Source: Bifidobacterium breve (GTDB taxonomy: Bacteria; Actinomycetota; Acidimicrobiia; Acidimicrobiales; Ilumatobacteraceae). From it: DNA of 6,949 nucleotides. Positions within the stretch are counted from its first letter, which is position 1, and the number at the start of each line of letters is the position of its first letter. The stretch spans positions 1 to 6,949 of the forward strand of contig CAMDER010000092.1 in assembly GCA_945896935.1 (NCBI GenBank), given 5' to 3'. The notes beneath the pieces are model-generated. The model was not told where the DNA came from. It ran no database searches and saw only the letters and a program-made list of their open reading frames with translations. Both the position numbers and the translations under genes were made by a program. This document shows, piece by piece, positions 1 through 6,170 of this stretch.

Positions 1-144
1 GTGATCGGCGGCTTGGCACTTGGGTTAGTCGGCGAGTTGTTTGGCGAACGAGCAACATTCGTTGGTGGAATGGTTTTCGCAACACTTGGTTTGATGTTGT
101 TGGCGCGGACGCGTCAACAGACTGCACCTGCTACTGCAAGTTAG
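1..144 (+). CDS. C-terminal end of a membrane protein, possibly an MFS transporter (partial)
   Basis: Frame 1 is open from the first base to a TAG at 142-144 and gives 47 residues. It reads as two hydrophobic stretches (IGGLALGLVG and a longer one around TFVGGMVFATLGLMLLA) separated by a short polar loop, GELFGERA. It ends in a basic, then Ala/Thr/Pro-rich tail (ARTRQQ onward). That pattern suits the last helices and cytoplasmic tail of a 12- or 14-helix transporter such as an MFS member, but no diagnostic motif is present in this piece. The GTG at position 1 is probably just an internal codon, and the gene very likely starts upstream of the window. Its stop overlaps the stop of the convergent MFS gene in the tetranucleotide TTAG (141-144), so no terminator separates them. 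Confidence 0.6.
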   Translation: MIGGLALGLVGELFGERATFVGGMVFATLGLMLLARTRQQTAPATAS

Positions 145-1667
145 TGGGCAACTTGTTCGTCGGGGCTTGGTGCACGCCCTTTAAGTTGGCGTCCAGGAAC
201 GAAGATGGCCAGAATGAGCGAAAGTACGACGATTGGTACTGCTGCTCGGAATACAGTCGTGACGGCGTGAGCGAAAACCTCTAATGCTTCTTCGCGCATC
301 GGTGAATCAAGGTCTTTGATATCCCGTGGTGCCTGAATCAACTTTTCATCAATTCGGCCAGTCAATTGTGCGTTAAAGATCGCTCCATAAATAGCGAGGC
401 CGACTGCACCGCCTAGTTGACGAACAAAAATGACAATCGATGAGGCGGCGCCTATTTCGTGCGCTTCGACCGCGTTTTGTACGGCAAGTGTGCTGGTGGG
501 GAAGAGGGCGCCCATTCCGGCACCTATAAAGAACGAGGCAATCATTGCAAGGTAGAGATACCCGTGACTTGAACCTAGAAGTGAGGCCATGATGAAGCCA
601 ACTAATGCCAACGCTGCGCCAACGGTTGGCCACACCTTGTAAGTGCCAGTTTTTGAAGTGAAACGTCCGATGATGATTGCGGCCCCAGCAACTGCGACAG
701 CGAGTGGCACGAGCAATAGTCCTGAGTTCGTTGCCGAAACGCCGGTAACACCTTGTAAGTACAAGGGCATAAATGCATTGGCTCCGTAGAACACTGCACC
801 GACCAAAATCATCAACGGCACAATGACCCGCACGACGTCGATCTTCATTAAGTGCAACGGAATGATGGGCTCATCAGCTCGAATTTCCCAGCGGAAGAAT
901 GCAGCGCCGACAACTATTGCCGCACCGAAAAAGGCGAGAGTTGGCGCAGCAAACCATCCGTATGATCCGCCGGTCCACGACAGGCCAAGAATCAAACATG
1001 ACACCCAGACAACAAGCATTGTTGCTCCGACATAATCAACTTTGCGTTGCAATGGAGTGAAGGGCAATCGCAAGGCCTTATTGGTAATAACCAAGGCAAT
1101 AATTCCAATGGGCAAGTTGACCAAGAAGATCCAGCGCCACGATGTGTTGTCGACAATCGCGCCCCCGATGAGTGGGCCGATCACACTGCTGATCGTGAAA
1201 ACACTGGTAATGAAGCCGACGTACTTGCCGCGTTCGCGCGGCGGAACGACGTCACCGATAATGGCGAACGAAAGTGAAAATAATCCGCCACCGCCAATTC
1301 CTTGAATGCCACGGGCGATCACTAGTTGCCACATTGATTGCGCAAGCCCGCAAAAGGCCGAACCAATCACAAACGTGAGAATTGCAATCTGAAACAGTCG
1401 ACGCCGACCGTACAGATCGGAAAGTTTTCCGAACAGTGGAGTGGCGGTTGTACTGGTGAGCATGTACGCAGTGCCGACCCAGGCGTAGTACTTGATTCCG
1501 CCAAGATCGCCAACAATGGTGGCGAGCGCGGTGTTGACAATGGTGCTATCGAGTGCCGACAATCCCAAACCTGCCATCACGCCCGCGAAGACCATATAGA
1601 TCTGTCGTTGACTGAGATTGCCGGCGTTGAGTTCGGTGGTGCCAGTTGCGGCAGATTCGGTAGACAT
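141..1667 (-). CDS. MFS drug efflux transporter, DHA2 (EmrB/QacA-like, 14-helix) family
   Basis: This is a 508-residue integral membrane protein, predicted to export drugs or other toxic compounds by proton antiport. Family motifs are visible in order: the DHA2 motif LDSTIVNTAL (about residues 39-48, with Asp40), motif A GKLSDLYGRRR (80-90), motif B with RGIQGIGGGG (119-128), and motif C GPLIGG (164-169) followed by SWRWIFLVNLPIG. Alternating hydrophobic stretches fill the rest, and the length is normal for DHA2 proteins. The start is the ATG at 1665-1667 (MSTESAATG). GAGGAA lies just upstream and the motif spacing from the N-terminus is normal, whereas the upstream in-frame extension to 1787 reads as unstructured Thr/His/Ser-rich sequence and would run into the divergent gene. 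The substrate cannot be read from sequence. A TTGTAC-G-GTACAA palindrome 16 bases upstream of the ATG suggests repressor control, but no regulator gene is in the window. Confidence 0.93.
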   Translation of the reverse strand: MSTESAATGTTELNAGNLSQRQIYMVFAGVMAGLGLSALDSTIVNTALATIVGDLGGIKYYAWVGTAYMLTSTTATPLFGKLSDLYGRRRLFQIAILTFVIGSAFCGLAQSMWQLVIARGIQGIGGGGLFSLSFAIIGDVVPPRERGKYVGFITSVFTISSVIGPLIGGAIVDNTSWRWIFLVNLPIGIIALVITNKALRLPFTPLQRKVDYVGATMLVVWVSCLILGLSWTGGSYGWFAAPTLAFFGAAIVVGAAFFRWEIRADEPIIPLHLMKIDVVRVIVPLMILVGAVFYGANAFMPLYLQGVTGVSATNSGLLLVPLAVAVAGAAIIIGRFTSKTGTYKVWPTVGAALALVGFIMASLLGSSHGYLYLAMIASFFIGAGMGALFPTSTLAVQNAVEAHEIGAASSIVIFVRQLGGAVGLAIYGAIFNAQLTGRIDEKLIQAPRDIKDLDSPMREEALEVFAHAVTTVFRAAVPIVVLSLILAIFVPGRQLKGRAPSPDEQVAH

Positions 1668-1674
1668 AGTTTCC
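1668..1674 (-). promoter_or_regulatory. Ribosome binding site of the MFS gene
   Basis: Read on the - strand, GAGGAA followed by ACT lies directly before the ATG at 1667. It is a short-spaced Shine-Dalgarno sequence and is the main reason for placing the start here rather than at the longer upstream opening. Confidence 0.6.
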
Positions 1675-1682
1675 TCGCTTAC

Positions 1683-1695
1683 TTGTACGGTACAA
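1683..1695. promoter_or_regulatory. 13-bp perfect palindrome, candidate operator of the MFS gene
   Basis: TTGTAC-G-GTACAA has perfect 6-base arms about one central base. It sits 16 bases upstream of the MFS start codon, where a bound repressor would block transcription. The size and symmetry suit a TetR- or MarR-type dimer, the usual regulators of DHA2 pumps. The family assignment is inference because no regulator gene is visible. Confidence 0.5.
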
Positions 1696-1735
1696 CGAAA
1701 CACTGTGCGGGAAGTTACCTCGATGTGATGGGTTT

Positions 1736-1752
1736 TTGTCACGGGGTGACAA
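1736..1752. promoter_or_regulatory. 17-bp perfect palindrome, candidate operator of the ogt-CMD gene
   Basis: TTGTCAC-GGG-GTGACAA has perfect 7-base arms and a 3-base centre. It overlaps the candidate -10 element CAAGAT (1750-1755) of the + strand gene that starts at 1762, a classical repressor position. It shares TTGT...ACAA ends with the palindrome at 1683-1695, so the two may be sites for related regulators or for one regulator with loose specificity. Confidence 0.5.
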
Positions 1753-1755
1753 GAT
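1750..1755 (+). promoter_or_regulatory. Candidate -10 element of a leaderless ogt-CMD transcript
   Basis: CAAGAT ends exactly 6 bases before the GTG at 1762, and no Shine-Dalgarno sequence is present. The same hexamer with the same spacing precedes the gene at 4972, and a related CAGAAT precedes the gene at 3484. This fits actinobacterial leaderless mRNAs that start at or near the start codon. No convincing -35 is seen. Confidence 0.35.
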
Positions 1756-1761
1756 GAGCGG

Positions 1762-2823
1762 GTGCCGCCTACACATCCAGCGTCCAAAACGGTCTTGACC
1801 AGTTCGAGTTATAAAAGCCCCGTTGGGCGCCTGACTCTGGTGGCTTCTGCCCAAGGATTGCGGGCGATTTTGTGGCCAAATGACGATCCCCGCCGGGTGC
1901 CCGGAATGGCCGAGGCCAAAAAGGGGAGCAACTCGGTCATCGAATCCACTACCCAGCAGCTCGATGAATACTTCGGCGGCACGCGTCACGAGTTTGAACT
2001 GCCGCTCGACCCACAAGGCACCGAGTTTCAACACAGTGTGTGGCAGGTGTTGAGGTCGATCCCGTATGGCGAGACGATGAGCTACGGCGAACAGGCCACG
2101 GCACTTGGTGACCCGAATAAAGCGCGAGCCGTCGGCACTGCCAATGGTCGTAACCCGATCAGCATCGTGGTGCCATGTCATCGCGTCATAGGGGCCAACG
2201 GTTCGTTGACTGGTTTTGCTGGTGGTATGAAAGCAAAAAAGTTTTTACTTGATCTTGAAAAGAAAAATGCGCCGGCTCGTTTGCCGATTCGCCAAGCCAA
2301 TGAAGATCCGCGACTCGCTGAAATGTTTTCAAAAGGACTCACTGGCCCGAACGGTGAACCACTCAATATTTTTGGGGTTCTTGGCAATCATCCCGACATG
2401 TTGAAGCGTTGGTTGGTATTTGCAGCTCATGTGTTGTCGAAGAACACATTGACGGCACGTGATCGAGAACTTTTAATTTTGCGCACGGGTTGGAATTGTC
2501 GTTCGCGTTATGAGTGGGGGCAGCACGTCGAGATTGCTTTGCGTTGCGACATCACGGCTGCTGAAATCAAAGCGGTCAAGAAAGGTGCTTCGGCGGCAAC
2601 CTGGTCGCCGATTGACAAATTGCTTTTAACGGCAGCCGATGAATTACATAATGAATACGCGCTTTCTGATGCAACGTGGCGCAATCTTGGTAATCACTAT
2701 TCGAACGAACAAGTTCTTGATCTTATTGCAACAGTTGGCAACTATCACTTGGTCGCGATGTTCTTGAACAGCACAAAAGTGCCCATTGACGCCGGCATTC
2801 CCGACGATCCAGATTTTCTGTAA
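1762..2823 (+). CDS. Fusion: methylated-DNA-protein-cysteine methyltransferase plus carboxymuconolactone decarboxylase/AhpD-like domain
   Basis: The protein has 353 residues in two domains. Residues about 15-167 form a complete O6-alkylguanine-DNA alkyltransferase. They contain SVWQVLRSIPYGETMSYGE, the arginine-finger segment ARAVGTANGRNP (Arg122), the acceptor motif PCHRV (Cys139), and the closing GFAGGMKAKKFLLDLE. This domain repairs O6-alkylguanine by a suicidal transfer to Cys139. Residues about 180-350 form a CMD/AhpD-like domain: NIFGVLGNHPDML, then RDRELLILRTGWNCRSRYEWGQH, ADELH, and TVGNYHLVAMFLN. Relative to AhpD, Glu236 and His255 are kept, but the CxxC redox pair is replaced by Ser248 and Glu251, so thiol-peroxidase activity is unlikely. 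Cys246 is nearby. The linker is about 12 residues and the reading frame is continuous. GTG at 1762 is the first possible start after an in-frame TGA at 1747. The C-terminal domain's substrate is unknown. The gene ends 6 bases from the convergent neighbour. Confidence 0.9.
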   Translation: MPPTHPASKTVLTSSSYKSPVGRLTLVASAQGLRAILWPNDDPRRVPGMAEAKKGSNSVIESTTQQLDEYFGGTRHEFELPLDPQGTEFQHSVWQVLRSIPYGETMSYGEQATALGDPNKARAVGTANGRNPISIVVPCHRVIGANGSLTGFAGGMKAKKFLLDLEKKNAPARLPIRQANEDPRLAEMFSKGLTGPNGEPLNIFGVLGNHPDMLKRWLVFAAHVLSKNTLTARDRELLILRTGWNCRSRYEWGQHVEIALRCDITAAEIKAVKKGASAATWSPIDKLLLTAADELHNEYALSDATWRNLGNHYSNEQVLDLIATVGNYHLVAMFLNSTKVPIDAGIPDDPDFL

Positions 2824-2829
2824 CGAAAG

Positions 2830-3441
2830 TTACTTGCGGCGAGCTTTGGCGATTTGCTCGCGGCGACGGCGAGCTTCTTCTTGCTCAACAGCCTTGCGGG
2901 CTTTGCGCTGTTCTTTGAGTGCGAGGCGCTCGGCATCGTCAACCTTGAGCGGTGCCAATGGAGCCATCGCAAGAACTGGGGCTGGCGGAAGCTTGATATC
3001 TTCGTCGCTCTTGAGCAAACGAGTAATGATCGGTGACGCAATTGCTTCGCCAGTGACTACTGAAGCCAACATGACCTGAGTGGTGGGCAAGGTGTGATTC
3101 TTGATGATGGCCGGAAGTGCTTCACGCAAGTTTTCTTCGCTCGGGTCGTCAGAGTTTTCGCCAAGGGCTTCAATGCATTCGGCGAGGCACTTGTCGGTGA
3201 GCACGAGCGACATGCGCTCGAGGTCGCCGTTAATGCGGCCCTTCGAAACGCAGAGACGAATGGCGGCAATCAGTTCAGGCATGGCGAGGTCGTCGCCTTT
3301 GACGCTGGCGATGTGCTGAATGGCGTCTTGGCCTTCTTCGTCGAGCCCCTCGTACAGAGCGGTGATCGTGGCATCGGGAAGATTGCGGAAAGCACGATCG
3401 AGCATGGACAGGGCGGCGAGACGATTTTTAACTTGATTCAC
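2830..3441 (-). CDS. Hypothetical protein, helical with a basic coiled-coil-like tail
   Basis: I do not recognise this 203-residue protein. Residues 1-150 look almost entirely alpha-helical and acidic to neutral (for example LDRAFRNLPDATITALYEGL and PELIAAIRLCVSKGRI), with two Cys at 64 and 85. A Pro/Ala hinge follows (about 151-165, PPAPVLAMAPLAPL). The last ~37 residues are a charged, Lys/Arg/Glu-rich helix (ERLALKEQRKARKAVEQEEA, then RRRREQ and a final RRK), which could bind nucleic acid or form a coiled coil. There is no signal peptide or membrane segment, so it is probably cytoplasmic. The start is GTG at 3441, without a Shine-Dalgarno sequence. ATG at 3405 (residue 13) is the alternative and also lacks one. 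It is divergent from the YqeY gene across 42 bases. Regular codon structure and close packing between neighbours support a real gene. Confidence 0.75.
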   Translation of the reverse strand: MNQVKNRLAALSMLDRAFRNLPDATITALYEGLDEEGQDAIQHIASVKGDDLAMPELIAAIRLCVSKGRINGDLERMSLVLTDKCLAECIEALGENSDDPSEENLREALPAIIKNHTLPTTQVMLASVVTGEAIASPIITRLLKSDEDIKLPPAPVLAMAPLAPLKVDDAERLALKEQRKARKAVEQEEARRRREQIAKARRK

Positions 3442-3483
3442 GAGAGACGAGGCTAGCGGTGCAAAACGCGTCAGAATGGGTCT
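3442..3483. promoter_or_regulatory. Compact divergent promoter region, probably leaderless on both sides
   Basis: Only 42 bases separate the starts at 3441 (-) and 3484 (+), and neither has a Shine-Dalgarno sequence. On the + strand CAGAAT (3472-3477) ends 6 bases before the ATG. On the - strand TAGCCT (3455-3450) ends 8 bases before the GTG. Both fit loose actinobacterial -10 elements, so both promoters would have to overlap here. The -35 elements are not convincing. Confidence 0.35.
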
Positions 3484-3954
3484 ATGAGTTCTGAGAATGG
3501 TCTAAAGAGTCGTATCCAAGCCGATATCAACGATGCGGTGCGGGCTGGCGATGATCTATTGAAGTCAACTTTGCGCATGGCGTTAGCGGCAATCATGAAC
3601 GCCGAAGTTGCTGGAGCCGAGGCAGTGGTGTTGAGCGATGATCAGATCATCAACCTGTTGCGCTCTGAAGTCAAAAAGCGTGCTGAGTCGGCCGACATCT
3701 ACGAACAAGCTGGTCGTGCTGAATCGGCAACTACAGAACGTAAAGAGATGGTCATCATTGAAAAGTATTTGCCGGCGGCGATGGATGAGGCTGCGCTGGC
3801 TGCGATTGTTGCTGAAGAAGTTGCCAATGCCGCAGCAAACGGTCAAACCGGACCCAAAGCAATGGGCGGAGTGATTAAGGCAGTGAAAGATCGCGTGGGT
3901 GCATCGGCTGATGGTTCAGCAATTGCTGCAGCAGTTAAGTCGGCGTTGAACTAA
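3484..3954 (+). CDS. yqeY: GatB/YqeY domain-containing protein
   Basis: This 156-residue cytoplasmic protein belongs to the YqeY family, which is related to the C-terminal helical domain of GatB, the tRNA-dependent amidotransferase subunit. Family hallmarks are visible in order: LKSRIQADINDAVRAGD at the N-terminus, STLRMALAAIMNAEV (28-42), the strongly conserved EVKKRAESADIYEQAGR (62-78), ERKEMVIIEKYLPAAMDE (85-102), and the C-terminal GPKAMGGVIKAVKDRVG (123-139) with SADGSAIAAAVKSAL. Its length matches the family (about 150). It may bind tRNA, but the physiological role of the stand-alone family is poorly defined. The ATG at 3484 gives the usual N-terminus. There is no Shine-Dalgarno sequence, and a CAGAAT -10-like hexamer 6 bases upstream suggests a leaderless message. 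A strong terminator follows the stop. Confidence 0.92.
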   Translation: MSSENGLKSRIQADINDAVRAGDDLLKSTLRMALAAIMNAEVAGAEAVVLSDDQIINLLRSEVKKRAESADIYEQAGRAESATTERKEMVIIEKYLPAAMDEAALAAIVAEEVANAAANGQTGPKAMGGVIKAVKDRVGASADGSAIAAAVKSALN

Positions 3955-3970
3955 CACATTTAGGGAAATG

Positions 3971-4015
3971 AAAAAAGCGACGGCTCGGGGATCCCGAACC
4001 GTCGCTTCAATTTTT
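3971..4015. terminator. Bidirectional intrinsic terminator
   Basis: A GC-rich hairpin (AAGCGACGG at 3975-3983 pairing with CCGTCGCTT at 3999-4007, continued after one C-A mismatch by TCGG with CCGA) is flanked by six A on the left and by CAA plus five T on the right. Read on the + strand it ends the YqeY transcript. Read on the - strand it runs directly into six T and ends the gene whose stop is at 4037. It sits between these two convergent genes. Confidence 0.9.
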
Positions 4016-4036
4016 AGTGAGTTGCTGTGAACTTGC

Positions 4037-4792
4037 TCAGCCCATTGAAGTTGAGAGTTCAACTGTTGCGGTCGTGTCGTCGGTGTTGCCCCGAGAATCG
4101 ACCGCATGAATTGTGACGGTGTCGCCAACTCGCAACATCAGACCATCAATGAGCCAGATACTTGATGTCGTTGTCGAACTTGCATTGGTGGCGGCAACAG
4201 TTCGTTCTATCCCGAACTTGGTGTAGGTGAACTCGACCGAGACGATGTCATTGCGGCCGAGGCCACCCTCTTCAACGAGAATTGAAGTGTCGATGTTCGT
4301 TCCGTCCAGGGCAAAGGTGACGAAACGAATCGTCGGCGACAATGCCAATGCAGGGATTGATGGTGAGGCGGTGGCCGGTGTCGTGGTGGCCGGTGCTTCA
4401 GTGCTCGGTGCAGTTTCGGTCTCTGGTGCAGTTTCGGTCTCTGGAGCGGCTTCGGAGCCGACCGGTTCAGCTTCAGTTGCTGGAGCGGTCTCAGCGCTCG
4501 CCGGTTCGGGGGTCGACGGCCCTGCAGTTGACGGAGCTGCAGTCGCCGATGCTGCAGTTGACGGGGATGCCGATTCAACTTCAATAGTGACCCGTGAAAC
4601 CGTCGAGGACGGTGTGGGCTTGGCAACGGTTTCGGGCTGATCAGCAACTGCTTCGATGGTGGCGTCAAGGGCTTTGCTTGCTGAATCGTTTGATGAGTTG
4701 CCGAAAAAGGCGGTTATGCCGACTGCCAGGCCGGCTACAGCGACGATTGCGATTGCGGTATTGCGGATGGTGTTGTGGCGGATGTTCTTCAT
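4037..4792 (-). CDS. Membrane-anchored or secreted surface protein with Ala/Pro/Thr/Glu-rich stalk
   Basis: A 251-residue exported protein of unknown function. Residues 1-11 are basic and polar, and residues 12-30 (TAIAIVAVAGLAVGITAFF) form one hydrophobic helix without a lipobox, so it is a signal anchor or a cleaved signal peptide. Residues about 55-150 are a low-complexity stalk rich in Ala, Pro, Thr, Ser and Glu, including a duplicated ETETAP unit. Residues about 153-248 form a compact, beta-rich, Cys-free domain (IRFVTFALDGTNID, VSVEFTYTKFGIERTV, LRVGDTVTIHAVDSRGNTDD) that resembles small Ig-like or fibronectin-like surface domains. That fold is a guess. The ATG at 4792 is preceded by AAAGGA at 6-base spacing, which supports it over the longer in-frame opening to 4864. 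It is divergent from the GDPD lipoprotein gene. Confidence 0.85.
   Translation of the reverse strand: MKNIRHNTIRNTAIAIVAVAGLAVGITAFFGNSSNDSASKALDATIEAVADQPETVAKPTPSSTVSRVTIEVESASPSTAASATAAPSTAGPSTPEPASAETAPATEAEPVGSEAAPETETAPETETAPSTEAPATTTPATASPSIPALALSPTIRFVTFALDGTNIDTSILVEEGGLGRNDIVSVEFTYTKFGIERTVAATNASSTTTSSIWLIDGLMLRVGDTVTIHAVDSRGNTDDTTATVELSTSMG
4407..4442. repeat. Tandem 18-bp duplication in the stalk region
   Basis: The 18-base unit GGTGCAGTTTCGGTCTCT occurs twice in perfect tandem (4407-4424 and 4425-4442). A diverged third copy (GGAGCGGCTTCGG...) follows. On the coding (-) strand it encodes ETETAP units, and being a multiple of three it can change stalk length without a frameshift. 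A separate 13-base repeat, CTGCAGTTGACGG, is at 4522-4534 and 4552-4564. Confidence 0.85.
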
Positions 4793-4971
4793 GATTTTCC
4801 TTTGTTCAGGCAACCCGTATGGCTGCGTGGTGTTCAAGAGGAGGGTCAAAGGAGAACATGGCACTTTTTTGGAAGATTCTTGAGAAAAGTTTGAGGAGAT
4901 TTCTCTGAAGGTTCATGTTTGGGGAATCCAAGAGGTCCGAGTCCTCAGTTGGCGGGTGGCAAGATAAGTGA
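4793..4971. promoter_or_regulatory. Divergent intergenic region between the two exported-protein genes
   Basis: This 179-base gap holds no gene that I can support. On its left edge AAAGGA (- strand, about 4799-4804) is the ribosome binding site of the gene starting at 4792. On its right edge CAAGAT (4960-4965) ends 6 bases before the ATG at 4972 and is a candidate -10 for a leaderless message. I see no strong palindrome or riboswitch-like fold in the middle. Confidence 0.45.
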
Positions 4972-6099
4972 ATGTCAACTCGCCAAACATCTCGCCAGCA
5001 AACCTTCCGCCGTTTTTCTGCTTTAGCTGCGGCGGTCGTTCTCTCGACGATCGTCAGTGCCTGCAGTGGCGATGATGACTCAAGCACGTCGGTGACAGAA
5101 ACTGTCGCCGACACAGAAGTTGCATCAAGTGCTCCAACAACAGAAGTGACTGTTCCAGAAACGCAAGCTCCCGTTGCAGCGATTGATCAAGTCGTTGCGC
5201 CTGAAGCAACAACAGTCGACGCACTACTTGCGCTTGATCGTCCCGCAATTATCGCCCACGCTGGTGGAGACCACGATTGGCCGCACTCAACAATGTATGC
5301 ATTCACACAAGCTGCACTCAATGGAACCGATGTTCTTGAAATGGATGTGATGTTTAGTAGTGATGGCGTGTTGATGGTGCAACATGACAACACGGTTGAT
5401 CGACTCACTAATGACACCGGTCTTTTCAGCTCGTTCACTGCAGCCGAACTTAAGGAAATGGATAATGCCTATTGGTTCTCGGGCGGGGTATGGAGCGACC
5501 ACAGCCTTGCCGCTGACGCGTATATCTACCGCGGAATTCGTACTGGTGATCAACCTGCTCCAGAGGGATTCACTGCCGAAGATTTCAGAATGGTGACTTT
5601 TGAAGAAGTCTCAAACGCTTTCCCGAATCATGTGCTCGATGTTGAACTCAAGATTCCAGAATCAGCAACCGGAGAAGTTGATATGGAAAGTGCCAAGGCT
5701 GCTGCCCGTGAGTTGGCGCGACTCATCAAAGAAACTGGCCGCGAAAAGTCGATCGTTGTCGTGTCTTTCAGTGACGAGGTCTTGGCCGAGTTCCGCAATG
5801 CAATCCCCGATGTGGCGACGAGCCCCGGCCAAGACTCTTTGGTGAATTGGTATCTCGCTGGTGGTGCGCTTGATCCGCGTGACGTAATCATGCAGGCGCC
5901 GCCGGTGTATGAGGGCGTTGAAGTGTTGACGAAAGAAACCTTCGATCGTGCCCACGCTGAAAATCGTGCCGTGTGGGTGTGGATGAATGACTCAGCGCAA
6001 GAAACCACCGAGTTCTACAGCAAGATGGCGGCGCTTGGAGCCGACGGCCTCTTGATCGCAAGTCCCACCAAAGCACCCGAACCCAGCAACGCCAGCTAA
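4972..6099 (+). CDS. Glycerophosphodiester phosphodiesterase family lipoprotein
   Basis: A 375-residue exported protein. Residues 1-30 form a signal peptide (RR at 13-14, hydrophobic 16-28) ending in a lipobox VSA-C with Cys31, so it should be a membrane-anchored lipoprotein. Residues 32-75 are a Ser/Thr/Glu/Pro linker. The GDPD catalytic barrel spans about 88-365. It contains AHAGG (His96), LEMDVMFSSDGV (Glu123 and Asp125, expected metal ligands), VQHDNTVDRLTNDTG (His138), LDVELKIPE (Glu225, Lys227), and VWVWMND near the end. The family hydrolyses glycerophosphodiesters from phospholipid headgroups or teichoic-acid-like polymers to glycerol-3-phosphate and an alcohol. The catalytic histidines and acidic ligands are kept, but the usual HRG reads HAGG and the PENT/PEHT motif reads PHST, so the substrate preference may differ. 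No Shine-Dalgarno sequence precedes the ATG. Confidence 0.92.
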   Translation: MSTRQTSRQQTFRRFSALAAAVVLSTIVSACSGDDDSSTSVTETVADTEVASSAPTTEVTVPETQAPVAAIDQVVAPEATTVDALLALDRPAIIAHAGGDHDWPHSTMYAFTQAALNGTDVLEMDVMFSSDGVLMVQHDNTVDRLTNDTGLFSSFTAAELKEMDNAYWFSGGVWSDHSLAADAYIYRGIRTGDQPAPEGFTAEDFRMVTFEEVSNAFPNHVLDVELKIPESATGEVDMESAKAAARELARLIKETGREKSIVVVSFSDEVLAEFRNAIPDVATSPGQDSLVNWYLAGGALDPRDVIMQAPPVYEGVEVLTKETFDRAHAENRAVWVWMNDSAQETTEFYSKMAALGADGLLIASPTKAPEPSNAS

Positions 6100-6100
6100 A

Positions 6101-6152
6101 CGATCTGGTCGGAATTGGCTGAGGTTTTCTGCTACTTCGCCAGACCAGATCG
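6101..6152. terminator. Inverted repeat just after the GDPD gene, possible terminator
   Basis: CGATCTGGTC (6101-6110) pairs perfectly with GACCAGATCG (6143-6152) across a 32-base loop, beginning one base after the GDPD stop. The position suits a terminator, but the loop is long and only a weak T-rich stretch (CTGTTGTTAG) follows. It could also serve as an mRNA 3'-end stabiliser. Confidence 0.5.
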
Positions 6153-6170
6153 CTGTTGTTAGACACTTTT

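Noticed and set aside
1338..1757. + strand open frame of 139 codons
   Set aside because: It lies antisense within the well-supported MFS gene and the intergenic gap, and has no recognisable protein features.
1668..1787. N-terminal extension of the MFS protein by 40 residues
   Set aside because: It would overlap the divergent gene start and both palindromes, has no membrane or family signature, and the ATG at 1667 has its own ribosome binding site.
1546..2181. Long - strand open frame of 211 codons overlapping the ogt-CMD gene
   Set aside because: It is antisense to the complete methyltransferase domain, covers the promoter region and the start of the MFS gene in another frame, and its translation is Arg/His-rich with no family features.
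2235..2240. Six-A run as a possible frameshift that artificially joins the Ogt and CMD domains
   Set aside because: The family-typical end of the methyltransferase (GGMKAKKFLLDLE) spans the run in the correct frame, and the downstream CMD domain is in that same frame, so no shift is needed.
4342..4587. CRISPR-like array suggested by short repeats
   Set aside because: The repeats are contiguous codon-level duplications in a coding region with no unique spacers, and no cas genes are present.
4227..4640. + strand open frame of 137 codons rich in Val/Ala/Gly/Ser
   Set aside because: It is the complement of the low-complexity stalk of the surface-protein gene. Repetitive composition keeps it open, and nothing else supports it.
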